Below, piece after piece: positions 15,762 through 26,246 of a stretch of DNA of 64,000 nt (within the stretch, counting starts at the first letter, position 1; each line of letters begins with the position of its first letter). The position numbers and the translations under genes are program-made. The DNA lies in assembly GCA_963844435.1 (NCBI GenBank), contig CAWJOG010000021.1:372001-436000 (forward strand). Reading direction: 5' to 3'. The DNA comes from JBDSLU01 sp963844435 (GTDB lineage Bacteria > Acidobacteriota > Vicinamibacteria > Vicinamibacterales > Vicinamibacteraceae). The notes under the pieces are model-generated. The model saw only the letters and a list, made by a program, of their open reading frames with translations, had not been told where the DNA came from and did no database searches.

Positions 15762-17738
15762 ATGTCGCAGCCGACCGATCCGTTCTCGCCCGAGATCTCC
15801 GCGCTCCTGACCGAGGACCGCACCTTTCCGCCGTCCGCGGCGTTCACCGCCGCGGCGCACGCCAACGATCCCGCCGTCTACGCCCGCGCCGCCGCCGATC
15901 CGGAGGCGTTCTGGGCCGGCTTCGCCAACGAGCTCGAGTGGATCACGCCGTTCACGCGCGTGCTCGAGTGGGCGTCGCCCGATGCGAAGTGGTTCGGCGG
16001 CGGCCGCCTGAACGTCGCGGCCAACTGCCTGGATCGCCACGTCCGCACGGCGCGCCGCAACAAGGCGGCGATCATCTGGGAAGGCGAGCCCGGCGACCGC
16101 CGCACGCTCACCTACTTCGATCTCTACCGCGACGTGAACGCGTTCGCGCACGTGCTGCGCGGGCTCGGCGTGAAGAAGGGCGATCGCATCGCGCTCTACA
16201 TGCCGCTGATTCCCGAGCTGGCCATCGCCATGCTGGCCTGCGCCCGCCTCGGCGCCGTGCACAGCGTCGTGTTCGGCGGGTTCAGCTCCGAGTCGCTGCG
16301 CGATCGCATCAACGACTCGGCGTGCTCGGTGCTGGTCACGGCCGACGGCGGCTATCGACGCGGTCAGCTGGTGCCGCTCAAGCAGATGGCCGACGAGGCG
16401 CTGAAGGACACGCCGTCGATCCGCCACGTCGTCGTCGTCCAGCGCGATCAGACGGCGCGCTTCCCGGTGCACATCCAGGAGGGCCGCGACCACTGGTACC
16501 ACCGGCTGATGCAGGACGCCGGACGGCAGCGCGTCGACCCCGAGCCGATGGACGCCGAGGACATGCTCTACATCCTCTACACGTCCGGCACGACGGGGAA
16601 GCCGAAGGGCATCGTCCACACCACCGCCGGCTACCTGGTCGGCTGCTACGCCACCACCAAGTGGGTCTTCGACATGAAGGACGAAGACGTCTACTGGTGC
16701 ACGGCCGACATCGGCTGGGTGACCGGCCATAGCTATGTCGTCTACGGTCCGCTCGCCAACGGCGCCACCGTCGTGATGTACGAGGGCGCTCCGGACTGGC
16801 CGGACAAGGCGCGCTTCTGGCAGATCGTCGAGCGCTACGGCGTGACGATCTTCTACACCGCGCCGACCGCCATCCGTGCCTTCATGCGCTGGGGCACCGA
16901 GCATCCGGAGACGTGCGATCTCTCGAGCCTGCGCGTGCTCGGATCGGTCGGCGAGCCGATCAACCCCGAGGCGTGGATCTGGTACCACAAGACGATCGGC
17001 GGCGAGCGCTGCCCGATCGTCGACACGTGGTGGCAGACCGAGACCGGCCACATCATGATCTCGCCGCTGCCGGGGCTCACGACCACCAAGCCCGGTTCTG
17101 CGACGCAGGCCTTTCCCGGCATCACCGCCGAAATCCGCAAGCAGGGCGGCGAAGCGGTTGAAATCGGCGGCGGCCTGCTGGCGCTGACGAAGCCGTGGCC
17201 GGGCATGCTCCGCGGCATCTACGGCGATCGCGAGCGGTTCAAGAAGCAGTACTTCACCCAGTGGCCGGACGGCGTGTATTTCACCGGCGACGGCGCCCGC
17301 CGCGACGACGACGGCTTCTACTGGCTGCTCGGCCGCGTCGATGACGTGCTGAACGTCGCCGGGCATCGCATCGGCACGATGGAGGTCGAGAGCGCGCTCG
17401 TCGACCATCCGGCGGTGGCCGAAGCGGCGGTCGTCGGCCGCGCGCACGAGCTCAAAGGCCAGGCGATCACGGCGTTCGTCATTCTGAAGGGCGGCAAGCA
17501 GGGATCCGAGGCGCTGGTGGACGAGCTGCGCCGGCACGTGGCGAAGAAGATCGGCGCCATCGCCAAGCCGGAGGACGTGCTCTTCGCCGCCGACCTGCCG
17601 AAGACGCGGTCCGGCAAGATCATGCGCCGGCTGCTGCGGGACATCGCCGAGGGCCGCGCGCTCGGCGACACGACGACGCTGGCCGATCCGGCGGTCGTCG
17701 CCAAGCTGAAGGAAAGCTACCAGGACGAGCAGGGGTAG
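15762..17738 (+). CDS. acsA: acetyl-CoA synthetase
   Basis: A 658-residue AMP-forming ligase that activates acetate to acetyl-CoA through acetyl-AMP. The adenylate motif is LYILYTSGTTGKPKGIVHTT (about 270), followed by WCTADIGWVTGHSY, WWQTETGH, YFTGDGARRDDDGFYWLLGR and the hinge VDDVLNVAGHRIGTMEVE. The C-terminal PKTRSGKIMRRLLRDIAEG contains the catalytic lysine that is acetylated to control this enzyme in many bacteria. The ATG at 15762 follows GAGGGG. Length and motif order are those of the family. Confidence 0.96.
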   Translation: MSQPTDPFSPEISALLTEDRTFPPSAAFTAAAHANDPAVYARAAADPEAFWAGFANELEWITPFTRVLEWASPDAKWFGGGRLNVAANCLDRHVRTARRNKAAIIWEGEPGDRRTLTYFDLYRDVNAFAHVLRGLGVKKGDRIALYMPLIPELAIAMLACARLGAVHSVVFGGFSSESLRDRINDSACSVLVTADGGYRRGQLVPLKQMADEALKDTPSIRHVVVVQRDQTARFPVHIQEGRDHWYHRLMQDAGRQRVDPEPMDAEDMLYILYTSGTTGKPKGIVHTTAGYLVGCYATTKWVFDMKDEDVYWCTADIGWVTGHSYVVYGPLANGATVVMYEGAPDWPDKARFWQIVERYGVTIFYTAPTAIRAFMRWGTEHPETCDLSSLRVLGSVGEPINPEAWIWYHKTIGGERCPIVDTWWQTETGHIMISPLPGLTTTKPGSATQAFPGITAEIRKQGGEAVEIGGGLLALTKPWPGMLRGIYGDRERFKKQYFTQWPDGVYFTGDGARRDDDGFYWLLGRVDDVLNVAGHRIGTMEVESALVDHPAVAEAAVVGRAHELKGQAITAFVILKGGKQGSEALVDELRRHVAKKIGAIAKPEDVLFAADLPKTRSGKIMRRLLRDIAEGRALGDTTTLADPAVVAKLKESYQDEQG

Positions 17739-17779
17739 CGGCGAGGAGTCGGGGGCTGATGCGACGGGCACGTGGACAC

Positions 17780-18344
17780 ATGAAGGGGCCCCTCACGTTC
17801 GCCCTCCTCATCGTGCTCGCGGCGTGCGGGCCGTCCGGCCGACGCCGTCCCCGCGGCGCCTGCATCGTCCCAGGCGCCGGCCCCGGCGGCCCCGCCCGCA
17901 CCGGCCCCGTCCGCACCGGCACCGTCCGGCGCCTCCCGGCCCGTCACCGAAGCCACCTGCGCCACGGCGCCGCTCGGCGTCCGCGTCGTCGCCGTCCGCC
18001 GCGAGACCGTCGACAGCATCCGCGTGGAGCTGACGCTGGCCAACCTGGCGCCGGCCGGCGCCTGGACGCCCGGCTCACCGGCCGCGGCGTCTGTTCAAGC
18101 GGCCGTGGAGGCGCTGGAGGGGCTGTCGCTGCTGTCGGCCGACGGGCGCCGGCGGCTGTTCGCCCTCCGCGGCAGCACCGGTCAGCGGGTCGGCTCCGCG
18201 GTCTCGGCGCCGGCGCCTGGCAGGCCGGAGACGTTCTGGGTCGTGTTCCCGGCCGCGGAAGGCCCGGTCAGCCTCCTCCTGCCTGGTTTCGCGCCGCTCT
18301 CCGGGCTGGCCGTCGCGCCACTTCCGGGCCGGTCGGAACCCTGA
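17780..18344 (+). CDS. lipoprotein of unknown function, frameshift
   Basis: From ATG 17780 the sequence MKGPLTFALLIVLAACGPSG is a lipoprotein signal with Cys at residue 16. The frame then changes at about 17840; in the next frame an alanine/proline linker (AVPAAPASSQAPAPAAPPAP) leads to a beta-rich domain (GVRVVAVRRETVDSIRVELT, then LLLPGFAPLSGLAVAPLP) that stops at 18344. Removing one base joins the two. Codon use and the linker to domain pattern are consistent with one gene of about 187 residues. Function is unknown; the following gene is an ABC ATPase 27 bases on. Confidence 0.65.
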
Positions 18345-18358
18345 TCTGGCGCTCGTCG

Positions 18359-18364
18359 TATCAT
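18359..18364 (+). promoter_or_regulatory. -10 element of the LolD-like gene
   Basis: TATCAT lies 7 bases before the ATG at 18372, with no ribosome site between. The expected transcription start is at or next to the ATG. Confidence 0.45.
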
Positions 18365-18371
18365 CAGCCAC

Positions 18372-19141
<770 letters not shown>

Positions 19142-19145
<4 letters not shown>

Positions 19146-20020
19146 ACGGCGGCCCAGTGGCCCGGGCCGATCTCCCGCAAATCCGCGCCGGGCTTGATCG
19201 CGTCGCGATCGAGCTCGAGGCGCGTCGTCGGCGCGTCGGGATCGGGCTTGGGGACCGCCGAGAGCAGCGCGCGCGTGTAGGCGTGCTCGGCGCGCTCGTA
19301 GACGGCTTCGGTCGTCCCCATCTCCACGATCCGGCCGCGATACATCACCGCGACGCGCGTGCAGACGTGCCGCACCAGCCGCAGGTCGTGCGCGATCAGC
19401 AGGTAGGTCAGGGCGAAGCGCGCCTGCAGGTCGACGAGCAGGTTGATGACCTGCGCCTGGATCGACACGTCGAGCGCCGACACCGGTTCGTCGGCGATGA
19501 TCAGCGACGGGTTGAGGGCGAGCGCGCGGGCCAGGCCGATCCGCTGCCGCTGGCCGCCGCTGAACTCGTGCGGATAGCGCCGCCGCAGCTCGGGATCGAG
19601 CCCGACGTGCGCCAGCAGCTCGGCGACCCGCGACGCGCGCTCCGCCGTCGTGCCGATGCGATGGATCACCAGCGGCTCCGCGACGATCGTCTCGACCCGC
19701 ATCCGCGGATTGAGCGACGAGTAGGGATCCTGGAAGACCATCTGCATGTGCCGCCGCGCCTCGCGCAGCGCGCGCCGGTCGAGCGCGAGGACGTCCTGGC
19801 CCTTGAAGGCGACGTGGCCCGACGTCGGATCGATCAGGCGGAGGATGCAGCGTCCGGTCGTCGTCTTGCCGCTGCCCGACTCGCCGACGAGGCCGAACGT
19901 CTCGCCCTGCTCGACACCGAACGACACGCGATCGATCGCCCGCACCTCCGTGGCGCGGCCGAAGAGGCCGTGCCGCTGGCGGTAGATCTTGGTGAGGTCG
20001 CGGACGTCCAGGAGCGCCAT
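19142..20020 (-). CDS. oligopeptide/dipeptide ABC transporter ATPase, OppF type
   Basis: A 292-residue cytoplasmic ATPase for peptide uptake. It has Walker A GLVGESGSGKTTTGR, Q-loop MVFQDPYSSLNPRM, signature FSGGQRQRIGLARAL, Walker B LIIADEPVSALDVS and the oligopeptide-transporter tail YTRALLSAVPKPDP. It begins 6 bases after the stop of the OppD-type partner, so the two form an operon. Neither permease genes nor a substrate-binding protein are beside them. OppF and DppF cannot be separated from sequence. Confidence 0.92.
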
Positions 20021-20026
20021 GAGCGG

Positions 20027-21034
20027 TCAGACGGCGGCCGTGGTCGCCGGCGCGGCGGTTTCGCGGACCCGGTGATGGAGGAAGCAGCGGACCGGCTGGC
20101 CGCCCCCCGCCTCCGCCAGTTCGCCGGGCACCAGCGCCGGCAGATCGACGCACGGCTCGAAGCGGTTCGGACAGCGCGGGGCGAACGCGCAGCCGGCCGG
20201 GATGTGGCCGAGACGCGGCACGGTGCCTTCGATGGCCCGCAGCCGCGTGCCGTGCTGGCCCGGCAGCGACGCCAGCAGGCCGCGCGTGTAGGGGTGCTTC
20301 GGGTCGCGGAACAGCGTCCGCACCGGCGCCTCTTCGACGATGCGGCCGGCGTACATCACGGCGACACGATCCGCCTGCTGGGCGACGACGCCGAGATCGT
20401 GCGTGATGAGCAGCAGCGCGAGGCGGAAGCGCGTCTTCAGATCGCGCAGCAGATCGAGGATCTGGCCCTGGATCGTGACGTCGAGCGCGGTCGTCGGCTC
20501 GTCGGCGATGAGCAGCCTGGGCTGGCAGGCGAGGGCCGCGGCAATCAGCGCGCGCTGGCGGAGGCCGCCGGACAGCTGGTGCGGGTATTCGTCGACGCGG
20601 CGGTGCGGATCCGGGACGCGGACCGCATCCAGCAGCTCGATGGCCTTGGCGCGCGCCGCCTGGCCGCGAGCCAGCCCGTGCACCTCGAGCGCTTCGGCGA
20701 TCTGGCTGCCGACGGTGTAGACGGGGTTGAGCGCCGTCATCGGCTCCTGCAGGACCAGGCCGATTTCGCGGCCCCGGACCGAGCGCATCGCCCGTTCGTC
20801 GAGGGTCAGGAGGTCGCGGCCGTCGAGCCGCACCGTGCCGCCGACGATCCGCCCGGGCGGGTCGACCAGGCGCAGGATCGACAACGCGGTCAGCGACTTG
20901 CCGCAGCCCGACTCGCCCACCAGGGCCAGCGTCTCGCCGGCGTCGAGCGAGAAGCTGACGCCCGACACGGCGGACACCACGCGGCCCTCGATGGGGAAGG
21001 CCGTGGTGAGGCGGTCGACGTCGAGGAGGGGCAT
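20027..21034 (-). CDS. oligopeptide/dipeptide ABC transporter ATPase, OppD type
   Basis: A 335-residue partner of the downstream OppF-type ATPase. Motifs are Walker A ALVGESGCGKSLTALSI, Q-loop LVLQEPMTALNPVYTVG, signature LSGGLRQRALIAAAL, Walker B LLIADEPTTALDVT and the C-terminal Fe-S/peptide-transporter region (GCAFAPRCPNRFEPCVDLPA) with three cysteines typical of OppD/DppD. The 244 bases upstream (21035-21278) hold the promoter of the divergent small gene; AGTGTA at 21076 could be a -10 for this operon on the minus strand. Confidence 0.92.
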   Translation of the reverse strand: MPLLDVDRLTTAFPIEGRVVSAVSGVSFSLDAGETLALVGESGCGKSLTALSILRLVDPPGRIVGGTVRLDGRDLLTLDERAMRSVRGREIGLVLQEPMTALNPVYTVGSQIAEALEVHGLARGQAARAKAIELLDAVRVPDPHRRVDEYPHQLSGGLRQRALIAAALACQPRLLIADEPTTALDVTIQGQILDLLRDLKTRFRLALLLITHDLGVVAQQADRVAVMYAGRIVEEAPVRTLFRDPKHPYTRGLLASLPGQHGTRLRAIEGTVPRLGHIPAGCAFAPRCPNRFEPCVDLPALVPGELAEAGGGQPVRCFLHHRVRETAAPATTAAV

Positions 21035-21196
21035 CGTGGGGTCGGCGATCGCGCTGCCGTGTGCGAGTCCGGCTCAGTGTAGTCGAAAGTCCCGGCTCGA
21101 GCAGACAACCGACGCGCCTCCGGTAGCATTTCCTCGCCCTCCCGACTGACCTCGAAAATCGCCGTAAAATCAGGTGAAATCAGCGTTTCTTCCATC

Positions 21197-21226
21197 TTGA
21201 CACCTGTCGAACGGGGCGCCTAGAAT
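21197..21226 (+). promoter_or_regulatory. sigma-70-type promoter of the 21279 gene
   Basis: A consensus TTGACA (21197-21202) and TAGAAT (21221-21226) are separated by 18 bases. Transcription should begin near 21233, leaving a leader of about 45 bases with a GAGCGAGG ribosome site before the ATG at 21279. This is the best-matching promoter in the window. Confidence 0.8.
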
Positions 21227-21278
21227 GCGCTCAGGTCCTGTTCGGCGCACAGCCCTCCTTCCACGAGCGAGGTACACC

Positions 21279-21689
21279 ATGGACGACACCGTCAACCGGT
21301 TGGCGAAAGAACTGGCGCAGGCCATCCGTGCGGCTGTGGCGGCCGATCAAACCGTCGAGGCGTGCCGTGCCAAGGCCCGCGCCGCCGGCTACGAGATGCA
21401 CCTGTCGATCGACGCCGAAGTGGGCTTCGCCAATCGCGCCAAGCCGACGGCGGTCGTGAAGGTGCGCCGGGCCGGCGCCGGGGCGGTCGGCGCTTCCGGC
21501 GGCACGACGCCGAACACGCCGGCGGGCCCGATCGGGTTCTCCTCGGCGTCGAACGGCGGCGCCGGCAACCTCGGGACGAACGGCCTGGCGCCGCGCCGTC
21601 CCGCCGCCCGCGAGCTCTCGGCAAGCGATCGCCTGTTCCTCAAGTCGCTGCGCATCGCGCCCGACGAACTGCCCGAAGTGAAGGGCTGA
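21279..21689 (+). CDS. small soluble hypothetical protein
   Basis: A 136-residue protein with no signal peptide. The N-terminal half is helical (MDDTVNRLAKELAQAIRAAV) and continues YEMHLSIDAEVGFANR; residues 60-105 are a flexible Gly/Ala/Asn/Pro linker; the end has ELSASDRLFLKSLRIAPDEL. No family is recognised. It is a monocistronic unit with a near-consensus promoter and a strong terminator, which suggests high steady expression. Confidence 0.75.
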   Translation: MDDTVNRLAKELAQAIRAAVAADQTVEACRAKARAAGYEMHLSIDAEVGFANRAKPTAVVKVRRAGAGAVGASGGTTPNTPAGPIGFSSASNGGAGNLGTNGLAPRRPAARELSASDRLFLKSLRIAPDELPEVKG

Positions 21690-21725
21690 GCGCGCTCCCC
21701 GCATCGCGCGACGCTCCCGCTGAAA

Positions 21726-21757
21726 CACGAAGGCGGCCTCTCGAGGCCGCCTTTGTG
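21726..21757 (+). terminator. intrinsic terminator of the 21279 gene
   Basis: AAGGCGGCCT pairs perfectly with AGGCCGCCTT around a CTCG loop, and CAC/GTG extends the stem through a G-T pair to about 14 bp. TTTGTGTTGT follows. It also lies 56 bases downstream of the converging gpmI stop and could serve both. Confidence 0.7.
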
Positions 21758-21813
21758 TTGTACGTCGATCGCAGATGCTGCACGTGGCCGGAGCATGTTC
21801 CGGGCACCGCTCG

Positions 21814-23362
21814 TCAGACGAGACGTGTGCCGGTCATTTCCTTCGACGGCGGCAGGCCGAGGAGGCCGAGCAGCGTCGGCGCGACGTCGCACAGCGCGCC
21901 CGCGGGCAGCGTCCGCGGGTTCGCCTCGCCCGGGCCCTGCACGAAGATGTAGGGCACGAGGTTGGTCGTGTGCGCGGTGTGGGGCGCGTTCAGCGTGTAG
22001 TCCCACATCTGTTCGCAGTTGCCGTGATCGGCGGTGACGATGGCGGCGCCGCCGGCGGCGAGGATCGCCGGGATCACGCGCGCCAGGCAGCCGTCCACGG
22101 CCTTCACCGCGGCGATGGCCGCCTCGAGGCTGCCGGTGTGGCCGACCATGTCGGGGTTGGCGAAGTTGCAGATGATGACGTCGTGCTTCTTCTGCGACAC
22201 GCTGGCGATCAGCGCGTCGGCGACGCCGGCCGCGCTCATCTCGGGCTGCAGGTCGTAGGTCGGCACCTTCGGCGACGGCACCAGCACCCGATCCTCGCCC
22301 GGGAAGCACTCCTCGCGGCCGCCGTTGAAGAAGTAGGTGACGTGCGCGTACTTCTCGGTCTCCGCGAGCCGCATGTTCGTCAGCTTGTGCTCGGCGAGCA
22401 CTTCGGCGATGTAGCCGCTGGCCGCCGCCGGCGGGTAGACGATGGGGAACGAGTACTTCGGGTCGTACTCCGTCAAGCGTCGTCAGCGCGACGCGCGGCC
22501 ACGCGCCGCCGCGCGTGCGATCGAAGCCGTCGAAGTCCTCGAACGCCAGCGCCCGCACGATCTGGCGCATGCGATCGGCGCGGAAGTTGAAGAGCACCAC
22601 CGAGTCGCCATCGCGGATCGGGCCGACAGGCTTCCCGTCGGCGCCGACGACGACGTGCGGCTTGATGAACTCGTCGGTGACATCGGCGGCGTAGGCTGCC
22701 TCGATCACCGCGCCCGCCGACGTCGCCGACGGACCTTCGCCGTGGACGATCGTGTCGTAGGCGAGCTTGGTGCGCTCCCAGCGCTTGTCGCGATCCATCG
22801 CCCAGTAGCGGCCCGAGACCGACGCGATGCGGCCGACGCCCGCCGCGGCGATCGCGGCTTCGAGCGCCGCCACGTAGGCACGTCCGCCGGTCGGCGACGT
22901 GTCGCGCCCGTCGGTGAGGACGTGCACGAACACGCGCGACACGCCGCGCGCCTTCGCCAGCGCGATGAGCGCGTGCAGGTGCTGCTGGTGGCTGTGGACG
23001 CCGCCGTCCGAGAGCAGGCCGATCAGGTGCAGCGCATGCGTTGACGAGCCGGCGCAGCGATCGTAGGCGGCGAGCAGCGCCGGGCGCGTCTCCAGGTCGC
23101 GATCGCGGATGCTCTTGTCGATCCGCGTGAGGTCCTGGTAGACGACCCGGCCGGCGCCGAGGTTGGTGTGGCCGACCTCGGAGTTGCCCATCTGGCCGGC
23201 CGGCAGGCCCACCGCCTCGCCGGACGCTTCGAGCGTCCCGCTCGGGTAGCGCTTCAGCAGATCGAGGAACGTCGCCGGCTCCGCCAGCGCGACGGCGTTC
23301 TGGTCGCGCTCGGCGCGGATCCCCCAGCCGTCCAGGATGATGAGTGCGAGCGGACCAGTCAT
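21814..23362 (-). CDS. gpmI: 2,3-bisphosphoglycerate-independent phosphoglycerate mutase, one frameshift
   Basis: Interconverts 3- and 2-phosphoglycerate in glycolysis using manganese. The N-terminal part has ALIILDGWGIR and the catalytic serine in QMGNSEVGHTNLGAGR; the C-terminal part has FFNGGREECFPGEDR, CNFANPDMVGHTG and IVTADHGNCEQMWD with the metal ligands. The two parts are in different frames that meet at about 22478; deleting one T restores TTLTEYDPKYSFPIV and a 515-residue protein of normal length. It starts 5 bases after the enolase stop, so eno and gpmI form a glycolytic operon. The split is probably an assembly error. Confidence 0.92.
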
Positions 23363-23366
23363 CGGG

Positions 23367-24671
23367 TTACTTCAACTGCTTCAGAGCGGCGCGCCCCGCG
23401 TATTTGGCGCTCGACCCGAGCGCTTCCTCGATGCGGAGCAGCTGGTTGTACTTGGCCACGCGGTCGCTGCGGCACAGCGAGCCGGTCTTGATCTGGCCGG
23501 CGCGCGTGCCGACCGCGAGATCGGCGATCGTCGAATCCTCGGTCTCGCCGGAGCGGTGCGAGGCGATCGTCGTGTAGCCCGCGGCCCACGCCGCGGCCAT
23601 CGCCTGCAGCGTCTCGGTCACGGTGCCGATCTGGTTGACCTTCACCAGCAGCGAGTTGGCGATCCCCCTGGCGATGCCTTCCTTGAGGATCACCGGGTTG
23701 GTCACGAACACGTCGTCGCCGACCAGCTGCACGTTGGCGCCCAGTGCCTTGGTCAGCCGCTCCCAGCCCGGCCAGTCGGCCTCGCTGAGGCCGTCCTCGA
23801 TCGACAGGATCGGGTAGGCCTTCGTCCACTCGGTGTAGAGCTCGATCATCTCGTCCGAGGTGCGCGTCCTGTCGCCGGACTTCTTGAAGACGTACTTGCC
23901 GTCCTCGAAGAACTCGCTGGCGGCGACGTCGAGTGCGAGCACGACGTCGGTGCCGGCCTTGAAGCCGGCCTTGCCGATCGCTTCCATCACGACGTCGAGC
24001 GCGTCCTGGTTCGACTTGAGGTTCGGCGCGAAGCCGCCCTCGTCGCCGACGCCGGTGGCGAGGCCGCGCTTCTTCAGGATGCCGCGCAGGGCGTGGAAGA
24101 TTTCGGCGCCGACGCGGAGTGCTTCACTGAACGAGCTGACGCCGACCGGCATCACCATGAACTCCTGGAAGTCCACGTTGGTGTCGGCGTGGGCGCCGCC
24201 GTTGAGGATGTTGCACATCGGGACAGGCAGCAGATCGGCGCGGGCGCCGCCGACCATCGCATGGCGCAGCGCGCCGATGTGCTCGAAGAGCGGCACGCGC
24301 TCCTCGGCGGCGGCCGCGCGCAGGGCGGCCATCGACACCGCGAGCGTCGCGTTGGCGCCGAGCCGGCCCTTGTTGGCGGTGCCGTCGAGGGCGATCATCG
24401 CCTCGTCGAGCGCCGCCTGGCTCAGCTCCTTGCCGGTGACCGCCTTGGCGATCTCGCCGTTGATGTTGGCGACGGCCGTCCGCACGCCCTTGCCCGCGTA
24501 GCGGGCCTTGTCGCCGTCGCGGAGCTCGAGCGCCTCACGGGTCCCGGTCGAGGCCCCGGAGGGCACCGCGGCGCGCCCGGAGGCGCCGCTGGCGAGCTCG
24601 ACATCCACTTCGACCGTCGGGTTGCCCCGCGAATCCAGAATTTCCCGTCCGACGACACGCTTGATGTTCAC
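23367..24671 (-). CDS. eno: enolase
   Basis: A 434-residue glycolytic enzyme that dehydrates 2-phosphoglycerate to phosphoenolpyruvate. Visible motifs are the substrate loop PSGASTGTREALELRDGD, the catalytic region GVGDEGGFAPNL, the magnesium ligands in VVLALDVAASEF, SIEDGLSEADW and VGDDVFVTN, the enolase signature SLLVKVNQIGTVTETL and the closing SHRSGETED. The start is GTG at 24671 with a clear GAGGAG ribosome site. gpmI follows directly. Confidence 0.97.
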   Translation of the reverse strand: MNIKRVVGREILDSRGNPTVEVDVELASGASGRAAVPSGASTGTREALELRDGDKARYAGKGVRTAVANINGEIAKAVTGKELSQAALDEAMIALDGTANKGRLGANATLAVSMAALRAAAAEERVPLFEHIGALRHAMVGGARADLLPVPMCNILNGGAHADTNVDFQEFMVMPVGVSSFSEALRVGAEIFHALRGILKKRGLATGVGDEGGFAPNLKSNQDALDVVMEAIGKAGFKAGTDVVLALDVAASEFFEDGKYVFKKSGDRTRTSDEMIELYTEWTKAYPILSIEDGLSEADWPGWERLTKALGANVQLVGDDVFVTNPVILKEGIARGIANSLLVKVNQIGTVTETLQAMAAAWAAGYTTIASHRSGETEDSTIADLAVGTRAGQIKTGSLCRSDRVAKYNQLLRIEEALGSSAKYAGRAALKQLK

Positions 24672-24704
24672 GACTGCTCCTCGATGGTGCAATGACTGCG
24701 TAAC

Positions 24705-24765
24705 TGGCCCGGGCTCAGCCCCAGGCTGCGCCGCGGGCTCGGCCCGAGGCGTGGGCCCGGGCCGG
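24705..24765. repeat. GC-rich dispersed intergenic repeat, copy 2
   Basis: TAACTGGCCCGGGCTCAGCC, then CCAGGCTG and further GCCCGGGC palindromes, lie in the 139-base gap between glgC and eno. The first 30 bases align with copy 1 (12921) and copy 3 (62430). A hairpin here could end glgC transcripts. Confidence 0.55.
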
Positions 24766-24810
24766 ACAGCGCGCCACCCGGGCAACTGAACATTTTCTCA
24801 GATTTTGCGA

Positions 24811-26085
24811 TCAGGCGCCGCGCCGGTCCCACTCGCCTTCGATGGCGAGCACGTCGGCGGGGGGATCGACGACCAGCGGCTCGTCGTCGGTGGTCACGAC
24901 CACGATGCCGGACTCGGTGACGGTGTGCCGCTTGCGGTCTTCCTCCGGGTGGTAGCCGATGCACGCGCCGCGCGGGATGAACACGTCGCGGTCGATGATC
25001 GCGCGGCGGATCCGCGAATGCCGGCCGACGCGGACGCCGGGCATGAGGATGCTGTCCGACACGTCGCAGAAGCTGTGCACGCGCACGTTGGGGCACAGGA
25101 TGCTGCCCGACACGCGGCTGCCCGAGATGATGCAGCCCGCCGAGATGATCGAGTCGAGCGCGTGGCCGCAGCGCTGGCCCTCGTCGGCGAAGACGAACTT
25201 CGCCGGCGGCGCCTGCACCTGCCACGTGCGCATCGGCCACTCGGGGTCGTAGAGGTTGAACTCCGGGTTGACGTGGCAGAGGTCCATCGACGCCTCGTAG
25301 TAGGCGTCGAGCGTGCCGATGTCGCGCCAGTACTTCGACGCCTTCTTGTTCTGATCGTAGAAGCGATACGCCACGACCTGCGCGTTCTGGATCAGCGCCG
25401 GCAGGATGTCCTTGCCGAAGTCGTGGTTGGTGTCGCGCGCGGCGTCGGCCTCGAGCGCCTTGTAGAGCGCGTCGGCCTCGAAGATGTAGATGCCCATCGA
25501 CACCAGCGCGACGTCCGGCGAGCCGGGCACGCCAATCGGGTCGCGCGGCTTCTCCAGGAAGCCGGTGACGGTGTCGCCGGGGTCGACGGCGACGACGCCG
25601 AAGCGCGTTGCTTCGGCCACCGGCACCTCGAGGCAGGCGATGGTCGCCGCGGCGCCGCGGTCCTGATGGAACCGCAACATCCGCGCGTAGTCCATCTTGT
25701 AGACGTGGTCGCCGGACAGCACGACGATGTGGCGCGGGTTCTCGCGCGTGATCGAATAGAGGTTCTGGTAGACGGCGTCGGCGGTGCCGAGATACCAGTG
25801 CTCGCCGACGCGCTTCTGCGGCGGCAGGATCTCGATGAAATCGCCGAGCTCTTCCGCGAACACCTTCCAGCCCATGCGGATGTGCCGCGACAGCGAGAGC
25901 GACTTGTACTGGGTGGCGATGTAGATGCGGCGGAAGCCGGAGTTCACGCAGTTGGACAGCGTGAAATCGATGATCCGGTAGGGGCCGCCAAAGTAGACGG
26001 CGGGCTTGGCCCGCTCCTTGGTCAGCGGGAACAGGCGCTCGCCGACGCCTCCGGCCAGGACAATCACCAGCGAATCGGCCGGCAT
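24811..26085 (-). CDS. glgC: glucose-1-phosphate adenylyltransferase
   Basis: A 424-residue enzyme that makes ADP-glucose for glycogen synthesis. It has the nucleotidyl loop LAGGVGERLFPLTKERAKPA, YRIIDFTLSNCVNSGFRR, GTADAVYQNL, LSGDHVYKMDY, the glucose-1-phosphate site GFLEKP and DFGKDILPALI. The C-terminal left-handed beta-helix (about 300-400: SIISAGCIISGSRVSGSILC) carries allosteric control in this family. MPADSLVIVLAGG at 26085 is chosen; a TATCAT lies 9 bases upstream and there is no ribosome site. Confidence 0.95.
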   Translation of the reverse strand: MPADSLVIVLAGGVGERLFPLTKERAKPAVYFGGPYRIIDFTLSNCVNSGFRRIYIATQYKSLSLSRHIRMGWKVFAEELGDFIEILPPQKRVGEHWYLGTADAVYQNLYSITRENPRHIVVLSGDHVYKMDYARMLRFHQDRGAAATIACLEVPVAEATRFGVVAVDPGDTVTGFLEKPRDPIGVPGSPDVALVSMGIYIFEADALYKALEADAARDTNHDFGKDILPALIQNAQVVAYRFYDQNKKASKYWRDIGTLDAYYEASMDLCHVNPEFNLYDPEWPMRTWQVQAPPAKFVFADEGQRCGHALDSIISAGCIISGSRVSGSILCPNVRVHSFCDVSDSILMPGVRVGRHSRIRRAIIDRDVFIPRGACIGYHPEEDRKRHTVTESGIVVVTTDDEPLVVDPPADVLAIEGEWDRRGA

Positions 26086-26094
26086 ACGGCGCGG

Positions 26095-26100
26095 ATGATA
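26095..26100 (-). promoter_or_regulatory. -10 element of glgC
   Basis: The minus strand reads TATCAT with 9 bases to the ATG at 26085. Transcription would begin about 3 bases before the start codon. Confidence 0.45.
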
Positions 26101-26169
26101 CCACGCGGCCCAGCCTCTCGACGGCCTCAACTGCCGCGCTGTCAGTGACTTGAGCTGGCTCTGCGCGGT

Positions 26170-26198
26170 TTGACTTGGCCCCGGCCGTCGCCTATGAT
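26170..26198 (+). promoter_or_regulatory. sigma-70-type promoter of the 26247 gene
   Basis: TTGACT (26170-26175) and TATGAT (26193-26198) are separated by exactly 17 bases. Transcription should begin near 26205, giving a leader of about 40 bases. Confidence 0.7.
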
Positions 26199-26246
26199 CG
26201 CAAGTCGAGTCCGTCCGTCGCGGTCCATCCCGGGAGTCAAGGTTTC

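Noticed and set aside
14973..17771. Long minus-strand open frame across the proline-rich protein and acsA
   Set aside because: Antisense to acetyl-CoA synthetase; its Gly-rich end mirrors the proline codons of the opposite strand.
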